A stretch of 64,000 bases of DNA, taken from NCBI GenBank assembly GCA_017545865.1, contig JAFWXO010000022.1, positions 1 through 64,000 on the forward strand, read 5' to 3'. Below the pieces are notes generated by a model, which saw only the letters and a list, made by a program, of their open reading frames with translations, made no database searches and was not told where the DNA came from. Positions 7,901 through 15,996 of this stretch are shown here, piece after piece. The position numbers and the translations under genes are program-made. How positions within the stretch are numbered: position 1 is the stretch's first letter; each line of letters opens with the position of its first letter. This stretch comes from Clostridia bacterium (GTDB lineage: Bacteria > Bacillota > Clostridia > Christensenellales > Borkfalkiaceae).

Positions 7901-8874
7901 AACTCTCCTTCAAACCAAAAATCATTTGAAATTTCTTTAACGGCGTTTGGGTTTACCGCCTTAATTTTTAACAAAAATTCTTCAATTTCCGCCCTTGAAT
8001 TTTTAGCGGAAACGAACTTTATACTCGACCTTTTTATAGCGTTTTCAGTTAAATTTTGCTCGTTAAAAGATGGGGTTAACCCGTCTTCAAGCCTACCCTT
8101 TATTGCATTGCAAATAGCCGTTTTATTGTCAATTTTTAAGTAATTTTCGCTCGCTTTTATGCCGTTTATAACTGCTTTAACCTTGTCAAAATTGCTACCT
8201 AGCACGCTTTTTTTGGCAACGATAACCGCTTGCGGAAAGCCGTTTTCACTATATAAAGCGCCTAAATCTCCAACGAAATTAAGCGATAATTTATCGGCTT
8301 TAAGGTCCGCCGCTGGCGACGGCGCTAAGTAATAATCGCAGTCAGTAACGCCTATTTCCGTTGGTTTTATAGCGATTAAATTAACCTTATCTTGAGCCTT
8401 CCCCTCGCCGTTTTTAAGTTCGTTAAACGGAACGTTTAAATCGTTTAAAGTTGCTTTTAAGGTAAGACCTGGGATATTTGGAAGTTGCACAACGCCTATC
8501 GTTTTTCCAACTAAATAAGTGGCGTTTTGCTTGGTAATCTCCCCTTCGGTTTTAGATAAAAAGTAAAAATTGCCGTGAGTAATCGTTCCTAAAATTTGAT
8601 AAACGCTACCGCTTCCAAGATATAAAGAAGCAACGTTTATAGGGATAATAGCAACGTCTGCAACGGGGTTTTCGCCGGTTACTTTTGCCGTGATAACGTC
8701 CGACCCAACGATATTATACGAAATTTTGTCGTTACAGTTTTCAATCGCGTAAGAAAGCGAAAGCGCGGGCGCTCCGTCAGGCGCGTAAACGGTTAAAGTT
8801 TCCCCGCCCTTTTTGCAAGCAGGGAAACATAATAATGAAATTATTAAAGTTAAAATTGAGATTAGTCTTTTCAT
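7897..8874 (-). CDS. ABC importer substrate-binding lipoprotein (NMT1/SsuA-like)
   Basis: The protein (325 aa) starts with a lipoprotein signal: MKRLISILTLIISLL, then a lipobox ending in FPAC near residue 20. The mature part begins TLTVYAPDGAPALSLSYAI, the typical opening strand and helix of NMT1-like periplasmic binding proteins, and contains a hinge-like VGKTIGVVQLPNIPGLTL. It would capture the solute outside the membrane and hand it to the 7157 permease. Being a lipoprotein it needs Lgt, encoded at 48398. The ligand is unknown. Confidence 0.82.
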   Translation of the reverse strand: MKRLISILTLIISLLCFPACKKGGETLTVYAPDGAPALSLSYAIENCNDKISYNIVGSDVITAKVTGENPVADVAIIPINVASLYLGSGSVYQILGTITHGNFYFLSKTEGEITKQNATYLVGKTIGVVQLPNIPGLTLKATLNDLNVPFNELKNGEGKAQDKVNLIAIKPTEIGVTDCDYYLAPSPAADLKADKLSLNFVGDLGALYSENGFPQAVIVAKKSVLGSNFDKVKAVINGIKASENYLKIDNKTAICNAIKGRLEDGLTPSFNEQNLTENAIKRSSIKFVSAKNSRAEIEEFLLKIKAVNPNAVKEISNDFWFEGEF

Positions 8875-9665
8875 TTTAAAGTAGTAAGCCCTGGTTTAAG
8901 TTCAACTGCGTTTCCATCAACGGTTGCAAAAACCGTAACGTTTGTTGGGTTATAAATAGATTTTTCTCCGCTACAAATTCTAAGTTTTTTTATAGCGTTT
9001 AAATATTCGCAAAGCTCAATATTAGTTGCATACCAAATGGAACTATCTTCCTTTAAAATATCAAGCGTTTCTGTTAAAACGTGCCAGTTATTTCTATTTT
9101 TAAAATCGTGCGTGTGCCCCCAAATATAAAAAATGGGAAGTTTGCTATAAGACGATAATTTTGTAAAATTCTTAGCATCGCCAACGGCGTTATCGTGATG
9201 GCAAGTGCCTGTCCAGAGCATAAAATTTTCAGGATGAGCGAAAGTTCTTGATTGACCTGCAGTTCTCGCGTAAGAAAAACCAAGCGCTTTTAAAAGAGCC
9301 AAAAGTTCATCGTTATACTTTCCGTTAGGATAAGCGTAACCCGTAACGGGTTTACCCGTCATATCTTCAAGGGCGTTTTTGCAATCGATAAGCTGAGTTA
9401 CCATTTGATCAACGGGAATTCTTTCGTTCCAAAAATGGCTTTTTGTGTGGTTTGCTATCTCGTGAGTTTTAGAAAGTTCAAAAACGTTGCTACTTGATAG
9501 GAAATTTTCACTAGCATTTATCCAACCGCTAACGAGATTGAAGGTTGCTTTCGCCCCGTATTTATCTAAAATCTCAGCAAGTTTTAAGTCTAAAACGTTA
9601 CCATCGTCATACGAAAAGGTTACCGCTTTAGTTTTTTTGTTTGGAAATAAATCAAATAATATCAT
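8871..9665 (-). CDS. polysaccharide deacetylase family protein (NodB-like)
   Basis: Carbohydrate esterase 4 fold. The 264-aa protein has the SYDDG motif near residue 19, the metal-binding HxxxH-type NHTKSH near 87 and a YAYPNGKYND barrel motif. It has no signal peptide, so it is probably cytosolic. The ATG at 9665 follows GGAGAG by a few bases; an upstream TTG frame would lose that site. As the first gene of an operon with an ABC importer it may process the imported compound, an unusual pairing. Confidence 0.82.
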   Translation of the reverse strand: MILFDLFPNKKTKAVTFSYDDGNVLDLKLAEILDKYGAKATFNLVSGWINASENFLSSSNVFELSKTHEIANHTKSHFWNERIPVDQMVTQLIDCKNALEDMTGKPVTGYAYPNGKYNDELLALLKALGFSYARTAGQSRTFAHPENFMLWTGTCHHDNAVGDAKNFTKLSSYSKLPIFYIWGHTHDFKNRNNWHVLTETLDILKEDSSIWYATNIELCEYLNAIKKLRICSGEKSIYNPTNVTVFATVDGNAVELKPGLTTLK

Positions 9666-9699
9666 TGCGCTCTCCAAAAAAATGCTTATTTATATAACA

Positions 9700-9728
9700 A
9701 TTTTAACATTATTTGCTCGTAATTACAA
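9700..9728 (-). promoter_or_regulatory. promoter for the deacetylase-ABC operon
   Basis: TTGTAA (9723-9728), 17-bp spacer, TAAAAT (9700-9705). It lies 54 bp from the divergent AraC promoter, so the regulator could act on both. Confidence 0.7.
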
Positions 9729-9782
9729 CAAATTTTACAAGTTTTTCCTTGTATTTTTTCACGCCGTTTTGTAAAAAATCAC

Positions 9783-9811
9783 TTGACTTTAAGGGGGTTT
9801 CGTTGTAAAAT
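9783..9811 (+). promoter_or_regulatory. promoter giving an apparently leaderless araC-type mRNA
   Basis: TTGACT (9783-9788), 17-bp spacer, TAAAAT (9806-9811). Only six bases separate the -10 from the ATG at 9818, so the predicted +1 is the A of the start codon. No Shine-Dalgarno site is present in that interval. Confidence 0.65.
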
Positions 9812-9817
9812 TTAGCC

Positions 9818-10612
9818 ATGAATCCTTTTATTTCTTGTAGATATACACTCGGCTCAATCTCAACTATCGACGGGGCTTGGAGCTGGACAAACGTTAATAT
9901 TCCCGATAATAAAATTTACGTTATCGAGAAAGGCGAAATTTTCGTTGAGGGCGGTGGCGCAAGTTTTATTGCAAAGGCTGGCGATTTAGTTTTAATCCCT
10001 GCAAACGTTACCCACTCCGCAAGGTTAACGGATAAAAAGTTCGTTAAAAAAAGTTGGATACACTTTGCTATGAAAGAAGGCGTTTCCAACTACTTTTCAA
10101 GTTACGGCGCGCCCGTAAAGATTGAACTTCCCGCGCTTCAAAAAACGCTTAAAACGATAAATGAAGTAATAAAGGCGGGCGAACTTTCCGAGCCTTATAA
10201 AAGTTTGAAAACAAGTTCTGGTATCTTTGAGCTTGTTTCCACTTTTTTAGACGAATCTCTCCCACGCCTTCCCTTACCGCTTGACAATATCGATAAGGCT
10301 ATCGACTTTATAAACGATAACTACACTAAGCAATTTTCCCTTGATTTTTTATCGGAAAAATTCGAGTGTTCAAACAACCACTTTATTAAGAAATTTAAAG
10401 AAAAAACGGGCTATACGCCGATTAAATACCTTGCAATAAGGAAAATTGACGAGGCAAAACGCCTGCTTGAAACAACTCAAATTCCAATAAGCGAAGTTAT
10501 GGAAAGGGTTGGTTATGAAGACGCTTCTTACTTTTCAAAACTGTTTAAAAAACTCGTTGGATACTCGCCTAAGAGTTTTAGAGAAAACGTTGAACAAAAA
10601 CAATTAGTATGA
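9818..10612 (+). CDS. AraC-family transcriptional regulator with cupin sensor domain
   Basis: The 264-aa protein has an N-terminal cupin-like domain (about 1-140: KGEIFVEGGGASFIAKAGDLVLIPANVTH) that normally binds a sugar or similar effector. Two helix-turn-helix motifs follow at the C-terminus (about 165-260), ending in the family signature DASYFSKLFKKLVGYSPKSFR. It overlaps the thioesterase start by 4 nt and is followed by the sialidase-like gene, so it probably controls this operon and perhaps the divergent deacetylase-ABC operon. Translation appears to start without a leader. Confidence 0.88.
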   Translation: MNPFISCRYTLGSISTIDGAWSWTNVNIPDNKIYVIEKGEIFVEGGGASFIAKAGDLVLIPANVTHSARLTDKKFVKKSWIHFAMKEGVSNYFSSYGAPVKIELPALQKTLKTINEVIKAGELSEPYKSLKTSSGIFELVSTFLDESLPRLPLPLDNIDKAIDFINDNYTKQFSLDFLSEKFECSNNHFIKKFKEKTGYTPIKYLAIRKIDEAKRLLETTQIPISEVMERVGYEDASYFSKLFKKLVGYSPKSFRENVEQKQLV

Positions 10613-11337
10613 ATAATAAATTTATAATAAGCACACAAACTTTCGCATCACAATGCGATAAAAACCAAACGCTCCGCCACGACGCTATTCTTAGCATTTT
10701 TCAAGATTTGGCAACCGCTCACTCTATCCAAATGAACGTTGACTACAACACTTTGAAAGAGCGTTCTAACGCCTTTTGGGTTATAACTAAACTCAAGTTT
10801 AAAAAGGTTGGTAAAATTTGCCACAACGAGCCCGTTACGCTTGAAACTTGGCCGTTAAAACCCGATTTAATAAGGTATCTAAGAGATTTCCATATAAGCG
10901 CTAAAAACGGCGAAATTCACGGCTCTTCCGAGTGGTGCATGCTAGATTTTGCAAATCAAACAATTCGCCGTTTAAACACCGTTTGCTACCCCGTAGACTT
11001 AATTCACGAGCAAAAACGAGCAGACGTTACGCCGTTTTTGCGACTTAACGAACAAACTGACGAATCTAATTTATCTTACCGCTATAAAGCCGTTTTATCA
11101 GATATTGATATGAACGGGCACGTTAATAACGTTTCTTATGCCAAGATGGCTTTAAACGCTTTTTCGCTTGACGAGTTCTACTCTCTTTCGTTAAACGCGT
11201 TTGAAATTCACTTTATTTCCCAGTGTTATTTTGGTGATGAAATTTGCATTTATAAAAAAATCGTTGACGATAAAATTTTTATCGACGGTAAAGTTAACGG
11301 CAAGCAAGTTTTCAAGTGCCTATTTTATAACGAATAA
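10609..11337 (+). CDS. acyl-ACP thioesterase
   Basis: Hydrolyses acyl-ACP to free fatty acid in the cytoplasm, setting chain length or disposing of acyl groups. The 242-aa protein consists of two hot-dog domains. The second carries DIDMNGHVNNVSY (about 165-177), which includes the Asn and His of the FatA/FatB-type active site. The N-terminal domain has the long helix HDAILSIFQDLATAHS that packs in the hot-dog fold. The start overlaps the araC stop (ATGA), and the sialidase-like gene follows after 8 nt. Its link to sugar regulation is not obvious. Confidence 0.85.
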   Translation: MNNKFIISTQTFASQCDKNQTLRHDAILSIFQDLATAHSIQMNVDYNTLKERSNAFWVITKLKFKKVGKICHNEPVTLETWPLKPDLIRYLRDFHISAKNGEIHGSSEWCMLDFANQTIRRLNTVCYPVDLIHEQKRADVTPFLRLNEQTDESNLSYRYKAVLSDIDMNGHVNNVSYAKMALNAFSLDEFYSLSLNAFEIHFISQCYFGDEICIYKKIVDDKIFIDGKVNGKQVFKCLFYNE

Positions 11338-11345
11338 TTTTTAAA

Positions 11346-12440
11346 ATGAAAAAAATCGGTAAACAAGTTTTATTTTTACGAACTTCAAGCGAAATTGCGA
11401 GAAACGGCGAAGGTACAATAATAAGATTAAATAACGGAACTTTAATGTTCGCGCTTGACGAATATTATCAAGGCTCTCGCGTTGACCACGCCCCTGCAAG
11501 AATAGTTGCTTATTATTCAACTGACGAAGGCGAAACTTGGGGAAACAAAAGGGTTATTTTAGAAATCGGCGAAAACGAAGAAAACCTTAACTCTCCAAAC
11601 CTTATTATCTTTAATAATGGAGATTTAGGTATGTTTTACGGCGTTTATTCCGTAAACGACGGCACGCTTAACTCTACCCCTCATTTAATACGCTCAAAAG
11701 ATAACGGAAAAACTTGGTCAAAACCCATAAGAATATGCAAAGATAAAAGTATTCATTACATAATGAATAACGACAGAGTAACCGTTTTAAAAAGTGGAAG
11801 AATTATTATTCCGCTCGCCTTTCACGGGCAAGACGTTTCAAATATAACTCCTGGCGAAATACATTTTGCATATTCCGATGACGACGGATTTACTTGGGAT
11901 ATGCTTGAAACGAAAATTGCTTTCCCTTTTGACGATTACACCAAGTTCCAAGAACCTGGAATTTACGAGTTTGAAAACGGCGACTGGTGGGTTTACGCTC
12001 GAACTGCCCTTCGCTATCAATACCAAACTTTCTCGTTTGACGGTGGCAAAACTTTTGAAACGCCAACACCTAACGAATATTTTAGGTCACCCGTTTCGCC
12101 TATGAAGGTTAAAAAAGTTGGCAAATATACCGTTGCCGTTTACAATCCCTTGCCAAACGATGAAACTGCTCCCGTTTGGGGAAGCGTTGCAAGAACGCCT
12201 TACGCTATTGCAGTTAGCCGTGATGACGGAAGGTCTTTAACCTGCAAGCCCGCTAATTTTAACGAGTTTGAGAAAAATTGCTATTATTTAGAAGATGATC
12301 GCTCAAATTATTACTGTTACCCCACCATTTGCGAAGTAAAAGACGGTTTTTTAGTTGCATACTATCACAGCAACGGAACGGAATTTAGCCTTAACAGTAC
12401 CAAGATAACCAAAGTTTTATTTAGCGAACTTGAAAATTAA
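11346..12440 (+). CDS. sialidase-like BNR-repeat protein, cytosolic
   Basis: The 364-aa protein has a six-bladed propeller pattern with Asp-boxes at about 58 (STDEGETW), 117 (SKDNGKTW), 177 (SDDDGFTW), and degenerate ones at 230 and 291. An N-terminal arginine region (FLRTSSEIARNGEGTI) fits an exo-sialidase active site. There is no signal peptide or sortase motif, unlike secreted GH33 enzymes, so it would act on imported oligosaccharide. No RIP motif is evident, so a different glycosidase or an acetyl-sugar enzyme is possible. It is third in the AraC operon. Confidence 0.75.
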   Translation: MKKIGKQVLFLRTSSEIARNGEGTIIRLNNGTLMFALDEYYQGSRVDHAPARIVAYYSTDEGETWGNKRVILEIGENEENLNSPNLIIFNNGDLGMFYGVYSVNDGTLNSTPHLIRSKDNGKTWSKPIRICKDKSIHYIMNNDRVTVLKSGRIIIPLAFHGQDVSNITPGEIHFAYSDDDGFTWDMLETKIAFPFDDYTKFQEPGIYEFENGDWWVYARTALRYQYQTFSFDGGKTFETPTPNEYFRSPVSPMKVKKVGKYTVAVYNPLPNDETAPVWGSVARTPYAIAVSRDDGRSLTCKPANFNEFEKNCYYLEDDRSNYYCYPTICEVKDGFLVAYYHSNGTEFSLNSTKITKVLFSELEN

Positions 12441-12446
12441 AAAAAT

Positions 12447-12480
12447 AAAAAGTGTGGAATTTATCCACACTTTTTTTATT
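12447..12480. terminator. bidirectional terminator, copy A
   Basis: AAAAAGTGTGGA pairs with TCCACACTTTTT around a 5-nt loop. It serves the sialidase-like gene (+) and the convergent 12476 gene (-). The same 30-odd bases recur at 13146. Confidence 0.85.
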
Positions 12481-12835
12481 TTGCTTTTTCTTCAGCACTT
12501 ACCGTTTCTTCAATTTTAACATATTTAGCAGGAAAGAAACACTTAATTCCAAATACTACGAAAATAAATGAAATAATTAATAACGCAAAACCCATTGACG
12601 TAGTTATTGCTTCAAATAAATCAAGCGCCATATAATTAACGTTATAAGCAACGTCTACAATTCCATTTTGCATACCCGTATAGGCATCGCCACCATAAGT
12701 TTCTTTCCAAGGATAACGTTGTAAGCCTGCATTATCCGTTATTGAAACAAACAGTATAATACTAAACACTAATGCTATAAACGCGATTGAAAAATAAAGA
12801 ATCGCAACTATTTTGTTTTGTCTTTTCTCGTACAT
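12476..12835 (-). CDS. two-membrane-segment protein of an XRE-controlled module
   Basis: I do not recognise a family. The 119-aa protein has hydrophobic segments at about 10-31 (ILYFSIAFIALVFSIILF) and 84-105 (MGFALLIISFIFVVFGIKCF), joined by a polar loop, and a short charged tail. AGGAGG precedes its ATG. Its promoter overlaps two palindromic operators and it is divergent from the XRE regulator at 12930, so it is probably the regulated target. The tail runs to the terminator at 12447. Confidence 0.6.
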   Translation of the reverse strand: MYEKRQNKIVAILYFSIAFIALVFSIILFVSITDNAGLQRYPWKETYGGDAYTGMQNGIVDVAYNVNYMALDLFEAITTSMGFALLIISFIFVVFGIKCFFPAKYVKIEETVSAEEKAK

Positions 12836-12858
12836 AATAAAATTTCCTCCTTATTAAA

Positions 12859-12912
12859 CTACCATTTTGGTAGTTATGAATTTATTTTACTACCAAAATG
12901 GTAATATGTCAA
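12859..12912 (-). promoter_or_regulatory. operator-promoter region between the membrane gene and XRE gene
   Basis: Two palindromes, TACCAnnnTGGTA, are centred near 12866 and 12897, about 31 bp (three helical turns) apart and in opposite orientation. The minus promoter is TTGACA (12907-12912), 17-bp spacer, TAAAAT (12884-12889), and the second palindrome fills the spacer, so a bound repressor would block polymerase. No good plus-strand promoter is evident. Confidence 0.75.
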
Positions 12913-12929
12913 GTATAAGGAGTGCTGTT

Positions 12930-13139
12930 ATGGAAATTTTTTTAGGGAAAAATTTAAAAGAACTTAGAATTGAGCATGGGTACACTCAAAAACAAGTTGC
13001 TGATATGTTAAATATAAATAGCGTAACCTATCTTCATTATGAAAAAGATCAACGAGAACCACCCTTATCTCTTTTAGCAGATATGGCTAAACTATATGAA
13101 GTTTCCGTTGATTATTTACTTGGGCTTAAAGATTATTGA
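12930..13139 (+). CDS. XRE-family transcriptional regulator (HTH_3), small
   Basis: The 69-aa protein is a single Cro/CI-type helix-turn-helix domain: NLKELRIEHGYTQKQVADML, then the recognition helix region SVTYLHYEKDQREPPLSLL and the family's closing VDYLLGL. There is no sensor domain. The ATG at 12930 follows AAGGAG; an upstream in-frame start would place coding sequence inside the operators. It probably binds the TACCAnnnTGGTA sites and represses both itself and the 12476 membrane gene. The second module at 36.9 kb has the same plan. Confidence 0.82.
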   Translation: MEIFLGKNLKELRIEHGYTQKQVADMLNINSVTYLHYEKDQREPPLSLLADMAKLYEVSVDYLLGLKDY

Positions 13140-13145
13140 TAAACA

Positions 13146-13179
13146 AAAAAGTGTGGAATTTATCCACACTTTTTTTATT
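13146..13179. terminator. bidirectional terminator, copy B
   Basis: The same AAAAAGTGTGGA stem, loop and T run as at 12447, essentially base for base. It serves the XRE gene (+) and the convergent aminotransferase gene (-). Confidence 0.85.
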
Positions 13180-14392
13180 ATTTCTTTAAAGTTTGTAAAT
13201 AGTCGCCGATTTCATACATCGCTTGTTTTAAAGTTTGATGTTCGGGGAGCATTACAACGCGGAAGTGGTCAGGAGTTTTATAACCAAAACCAGTACCCGC
13301 AACGATTAAAATTTTCTTTGCTTCTAAAAGACCGCGAGCAAATTCTTTATCGTTAGTAACGTTATACCTTTCGGTATCAATTTTCGGGAAGATATAGAAC
13401 GCGCCTTTGTTGGGAACTACCGATAAACCGTCAATTTCGTTAATCGCGCTAACGCAAGCCTCTCTTTGAAGATAAAGTCTACCAGTCGGAGAAATCATTT
13501 CCTTAGTGTATTCAGTATCTTTAAGAGCGGTGGGAACGATAAGTTGCATAAGCGCGTTAGAGCAAAGTCTAACAGACGCTATTACAACGAGCGCTTTTTG
13601 GAGTTCTTCCATCTTTTTGCATTTGCCGCTAAGAACTATCCAACCGCATCTTAAACCGCAAAGGCAATGTGATTTAGATAAACCGTTTAACGTTACGATA
13701 GGAAGATCGGGAGCGAGTTTAGCGAAAGAATTGTGAACTAAACCGTCAAAAACGAGCCTATCGTAAATTTCATCAGAGAACACGATAATATCGTTCTTTC
13801 TTGCAATTTCAGCGATTTGGAGCAAGATTTTATCGGAATATAAAGCGCCGGTCGGGTTGTTCGGGTTGATAACTACGATTGCTTTGGTGCGCTTAGAAAT
13901 CTTTCTTTCAATATCTTCGATATCGGGATTCCACTCGTCTTCTTCATTACAGTCGTAAAATACGGGAACGCCACCTGCGGCAAGAACGGAGTTTGACCAT
14001 AAAGAATATCCCGGGTTGGGCATTAAAACTTCATCACCGGGGTTAACGATAGCGGTGGTAAGCATATTTGCAGCCTCTGAAACGCCGTTGGTAACGAAAA
14101 CGTCGTTCGTGGAAGTTACGGGAACGCCTTTTGATACTTCATAGTCCATAATTGCTTGTAAAGTACCTGCCATACCCCTTAAACCACAGTAACCGAGAGA
14201 TTTTTCAACGTTTTCGATAATATGTGATTTAACAGACTCAGGCATTTTAAAACCAAACGCTGCTGGGTTGCCCGTGTTGAGTTTTAAAACTTTTTGACCT
14301 TCCGCTTCCATTTCAAGCGCTCTGAAAAATACAGGGCCACGGATATCGGAGTGGATATTTTCTAATCTTTCCGCCATAAATTCGTATTGCAT
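13178..14392 (-). CDS. pyridoxal-phosphate aminotransferase, AlaA-like
   Basis: Class I/II aminotransferase, probably forming alanine from pyruvate and glutamate. The 404-aa protein has the N-terminal LNTGNPAAFGF substrate segment, NPNNPTGALY near 177, FSDEIYDRL near 206 and the PLP lysine in LNGLSKSHCLCGLRCGW near 243. It most resembles the E. coli AlaA/YfbQ subgroup. The ATG at 14392 follows AGGTGA; the longer frame to 14455 runs through the promoter. It is monocistronic with its own terminator. Confidence 0.85.
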   Translation of the reverse strand: MQYEFMAERLENIHSDIRGPVFFRALEMEAEGQKVLKLNTGNPAAFGFKMPESVKSHIIENVEKSLGYCGLRGMAGTLQAIMDYEVSKGVPVTSTNDVFVTNGVSEAANMLTTAIVNPGDEVLMPNPGYSLWSNSVLAAGGVPVFYDCNEEDEWNPDIEDIERKISKRTKAIVVINPNNPTGALYSDKILLQIAEIARKNDIIVFSDEIYDRLVFDGLVHNSFAKLAPDLPIVTLNGLSKSHCLCGLRCGWIVLSGKCKKMEELQKALVVIASVRLCSNALMQLIVPTALKDTEYTKEMISPTGRLYLQREACVSAINEIDGLSVVPNKGAFYIFPKIDTERYNVTNDKEFARGLLEAKKILIVAGTGFGYKTPDHFRVVMLPEHQTLKQAMYEIGDYLQTLKK

Positions 14393-14426
14393 AATTTCAC
14401 CTATTTTAATAAGATTTAATATATAA

Positions 14427-14455
14427 ATAATACTCTTTTTAGTGCCTTTTGTCAA
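14427..14455 (-). promoter_or_regulatory. promoter for the aminotransferase gene
   Basis: TTGACA (14450-14455), 17-bp spacer, TATTAT (14427-14432), immediately after the ribosomal-operon terminator. Confidence 0.75.
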
Positions 14456-14456
14456 T

Positions 14457-14487
14457 AAAAAAATGTAGGCGAAAAGCCTACATTTTT
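14457..14487 (-). terminator. terminator of the S10-spc-alpha operon
   Basis: AAAAATGTAGGC pairs with GCCTACATTTTT around a 5-nt loop and ends in a T run, one base after the rplQ stop. Confidence 0.88.
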
Positions 14488-14994
14488 TTAAACTAATTCA
14501 ATAATAGCAACTTCCGCTGCATCACCGCGACGTTGACCTTTAAGATATTTTCTAGTGTAACCGCCGCCTTGGCCGAGTTCTTCTTTTCTATCAGCGTATT
14601 TGGGAGCGATTTCGTTGAATATCTTTTCTACGAGCGGATGATTGATGCCTTTTACTCTTGCTCTAAAATCAGCCTTAGATTCGCCTTTTTCTTTGGTGAA
14701 TTGCAAATCGTAAGTAAGGCTCATGATTTTTCTTCTTGCGTTGAGTTTCTTAGGACCGTCTTTAATAACCTTTTTGGTAACTTCTTTACCCTTAGCATCC
14801 TTAGTGGTAACCGTAGTTTCAACGGTATCAGCATAGGTGTTAACTGCTAAAGTAATGATTTTTTCAACGTAAGGTCTTAATGCGCGAACGTGTCCTTCGG
14901 TAACTTCAATTCTGCCATACCATAAAAGGTTAGACGCTTGATTTCTGAGCACTGCTTTTCTTTGAGTGGTGGTTATACCCATTCTTCCCGGCAT
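14488..14994 (-). CDS. rplQ: 50S ribosomal protein L17, with extra segments
   Basis: L17 binds 23S rRNA near the tunnel exit. The N-terminus (AVLRNQASNLLWYGRIEVT) and C-terminus (GGGYTRKYLKGQRRGDAAEVAIIELV) match the family. At 168 aa it is about 50 residues longer than the usual 115-120; extra charged sequence lies at about 50-85 (VETTVTTKDAKGKEVTKK) and 90-120. Last gene of the alpha operon, 4 nt after rpoA. Confidence 0.95.
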   Translation of the reverse strand: MPGRMGITTTQRKAVLRNQASNLLWYGRIEVTEGHVRALRPYVEKIITLAVNTYADTVETTVTTKDAKGKEVTKKVIKDGPKKLNARRKIMSLTYDLQFTKEKGESKADFRARVKGINHPLVEKIFNEIAPKYADRKEELGQGGGYTRKYLKGQRRGDAAEVAIIELV

Positions 14995-14998
14995 TGTC

Positions 14999-15955
14999 TT
15001 ATTCCTCCTGTTCCTTTAATTTAAGACCGTAACTGTTGAGTTTCAAAATTACTTCGTCAAGCGACTTTTTACCTAAGTTTCTAACCTTAAGCATATCGTC
15101 TTCGGTCTTTTGTGTTAAATCTTCGATAGTGTGGATACCCGCGCGCTTTAAACAGTTGTAAGAACGAACGGAAAGATCCATTTCTTCAATGCTCATTTCC
15201 AAAATCTTCGGAAGCGGATCAGTTGGCGGAGCAACTAAGATGCCAAAGCCAGACATAACGTCCGAAAGGTTTACGAAAATGCTAATGTGTTCCTGAACGA
15301 TTTTAGCCGCTAAGGAAACGATTTCTTTACCCGTGAACGCGCCGTTGGTCCAAACTTCTAAAATAAGTCTATCTCTATCGAGATTTTGACCAACTCTTGC
15401 ATTTTCAACGTTGTAACTTACTTTAGTTACGGGAGTGTAAATAGAATCGATAGCAATATAACCGATTTCACCAGTTTTGTTGCTATCAGCGCTCTTGTAA
15501 CCTCTGCCTCTACCGATAGTTAAGTCAGCATCGAAAATACCGCCTTCGTCAACAGTACAAATGTACTGATCGGGATTGAGAACTTCAACTTCTGCGTCAA
15601 GCTCAATGTCGCCAGCCTTAACTACGCAAGGACCTTCTTTTCTGATGTTTAAAATCTTTTTAAAATCAACGTCAGTCGTGGTAGTCTTAAGAGCGATTGC
15701 TTTTAAGTTTAAAATAATTTCAACAACGTCTTCCTTAACGCCTTTAATAGTTGATAATTCGTGTTTAACGTCAAGATTCGGAGCGAACTTGATACCTTGA
15801 ATAGCAGCGCCAGGAAGCGCGGATAACAAGGTTCTTCTCAAACAGTTACCAACGGTGATACCAAAGCCTTTTTCAAGGGGTTCAACAACGATTTTACAGT
15901 AACTTTTGTCTTCGCTTTCTTCTACCGAAATCTTAGGCATTTCAATTTCCATCAT
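14999..15955 (-). CDS. rpoA: DNA-directed RNA polymerase subunit alpha
   Basis: Alpha dimer is the assembly platform of RNA polymerase. The 318-aa protein has the N-terminal domain with GFGITVGNCLRRTLLSALPGAA (about 29-50) and the C-terminal DNA-binding domain from about 250, including IEEMDLSVRSYNCLKRAGIHTI and VRNLGKKSLDEV, which bind UP elements. Normal length. It lies between rpsD and rplQ. Confidence 0.97.
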   Translation of the reverse strand: MMEIEMPKISVEESEDKSYCKIVVEPLEKGFGITVGNCLRRTLLSALPGAAIQGIKFAPNLDVKHELSTIKGVKEDVVEIILNLKAIALKTTTTDVDFKKILNIRKEGPCVVKAGDIELDAEVEVLNPDQYICTVDEGGIFDADLTIGRGRGYKSADSNKTGEIGYIAIDSIYTPVTKVSYNVENARVGQNLDRDRLILEVWTNGAFTGKEIVSLAAKIVQEHISIFVNLSDVMSGFGILVAPPTDPLPKILEMSIEEMDLSVRSYNCLKRAGIHTIEDLTQKTEDDMLKVRNLGKKSLDEVILKLNSYGLKLKEQEE

Positions 15956-15996
15956 GGAAAACTTACCTCCTAATTATAGTTTGAATCGCGATTATA

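Noticed and set aside
7157..9665. Thiamine-precursor importer controlled by a TPP riboswitch
   Set aside because: No TPP riboswitch signature lies before the operon; only a promoter and short leader are present.
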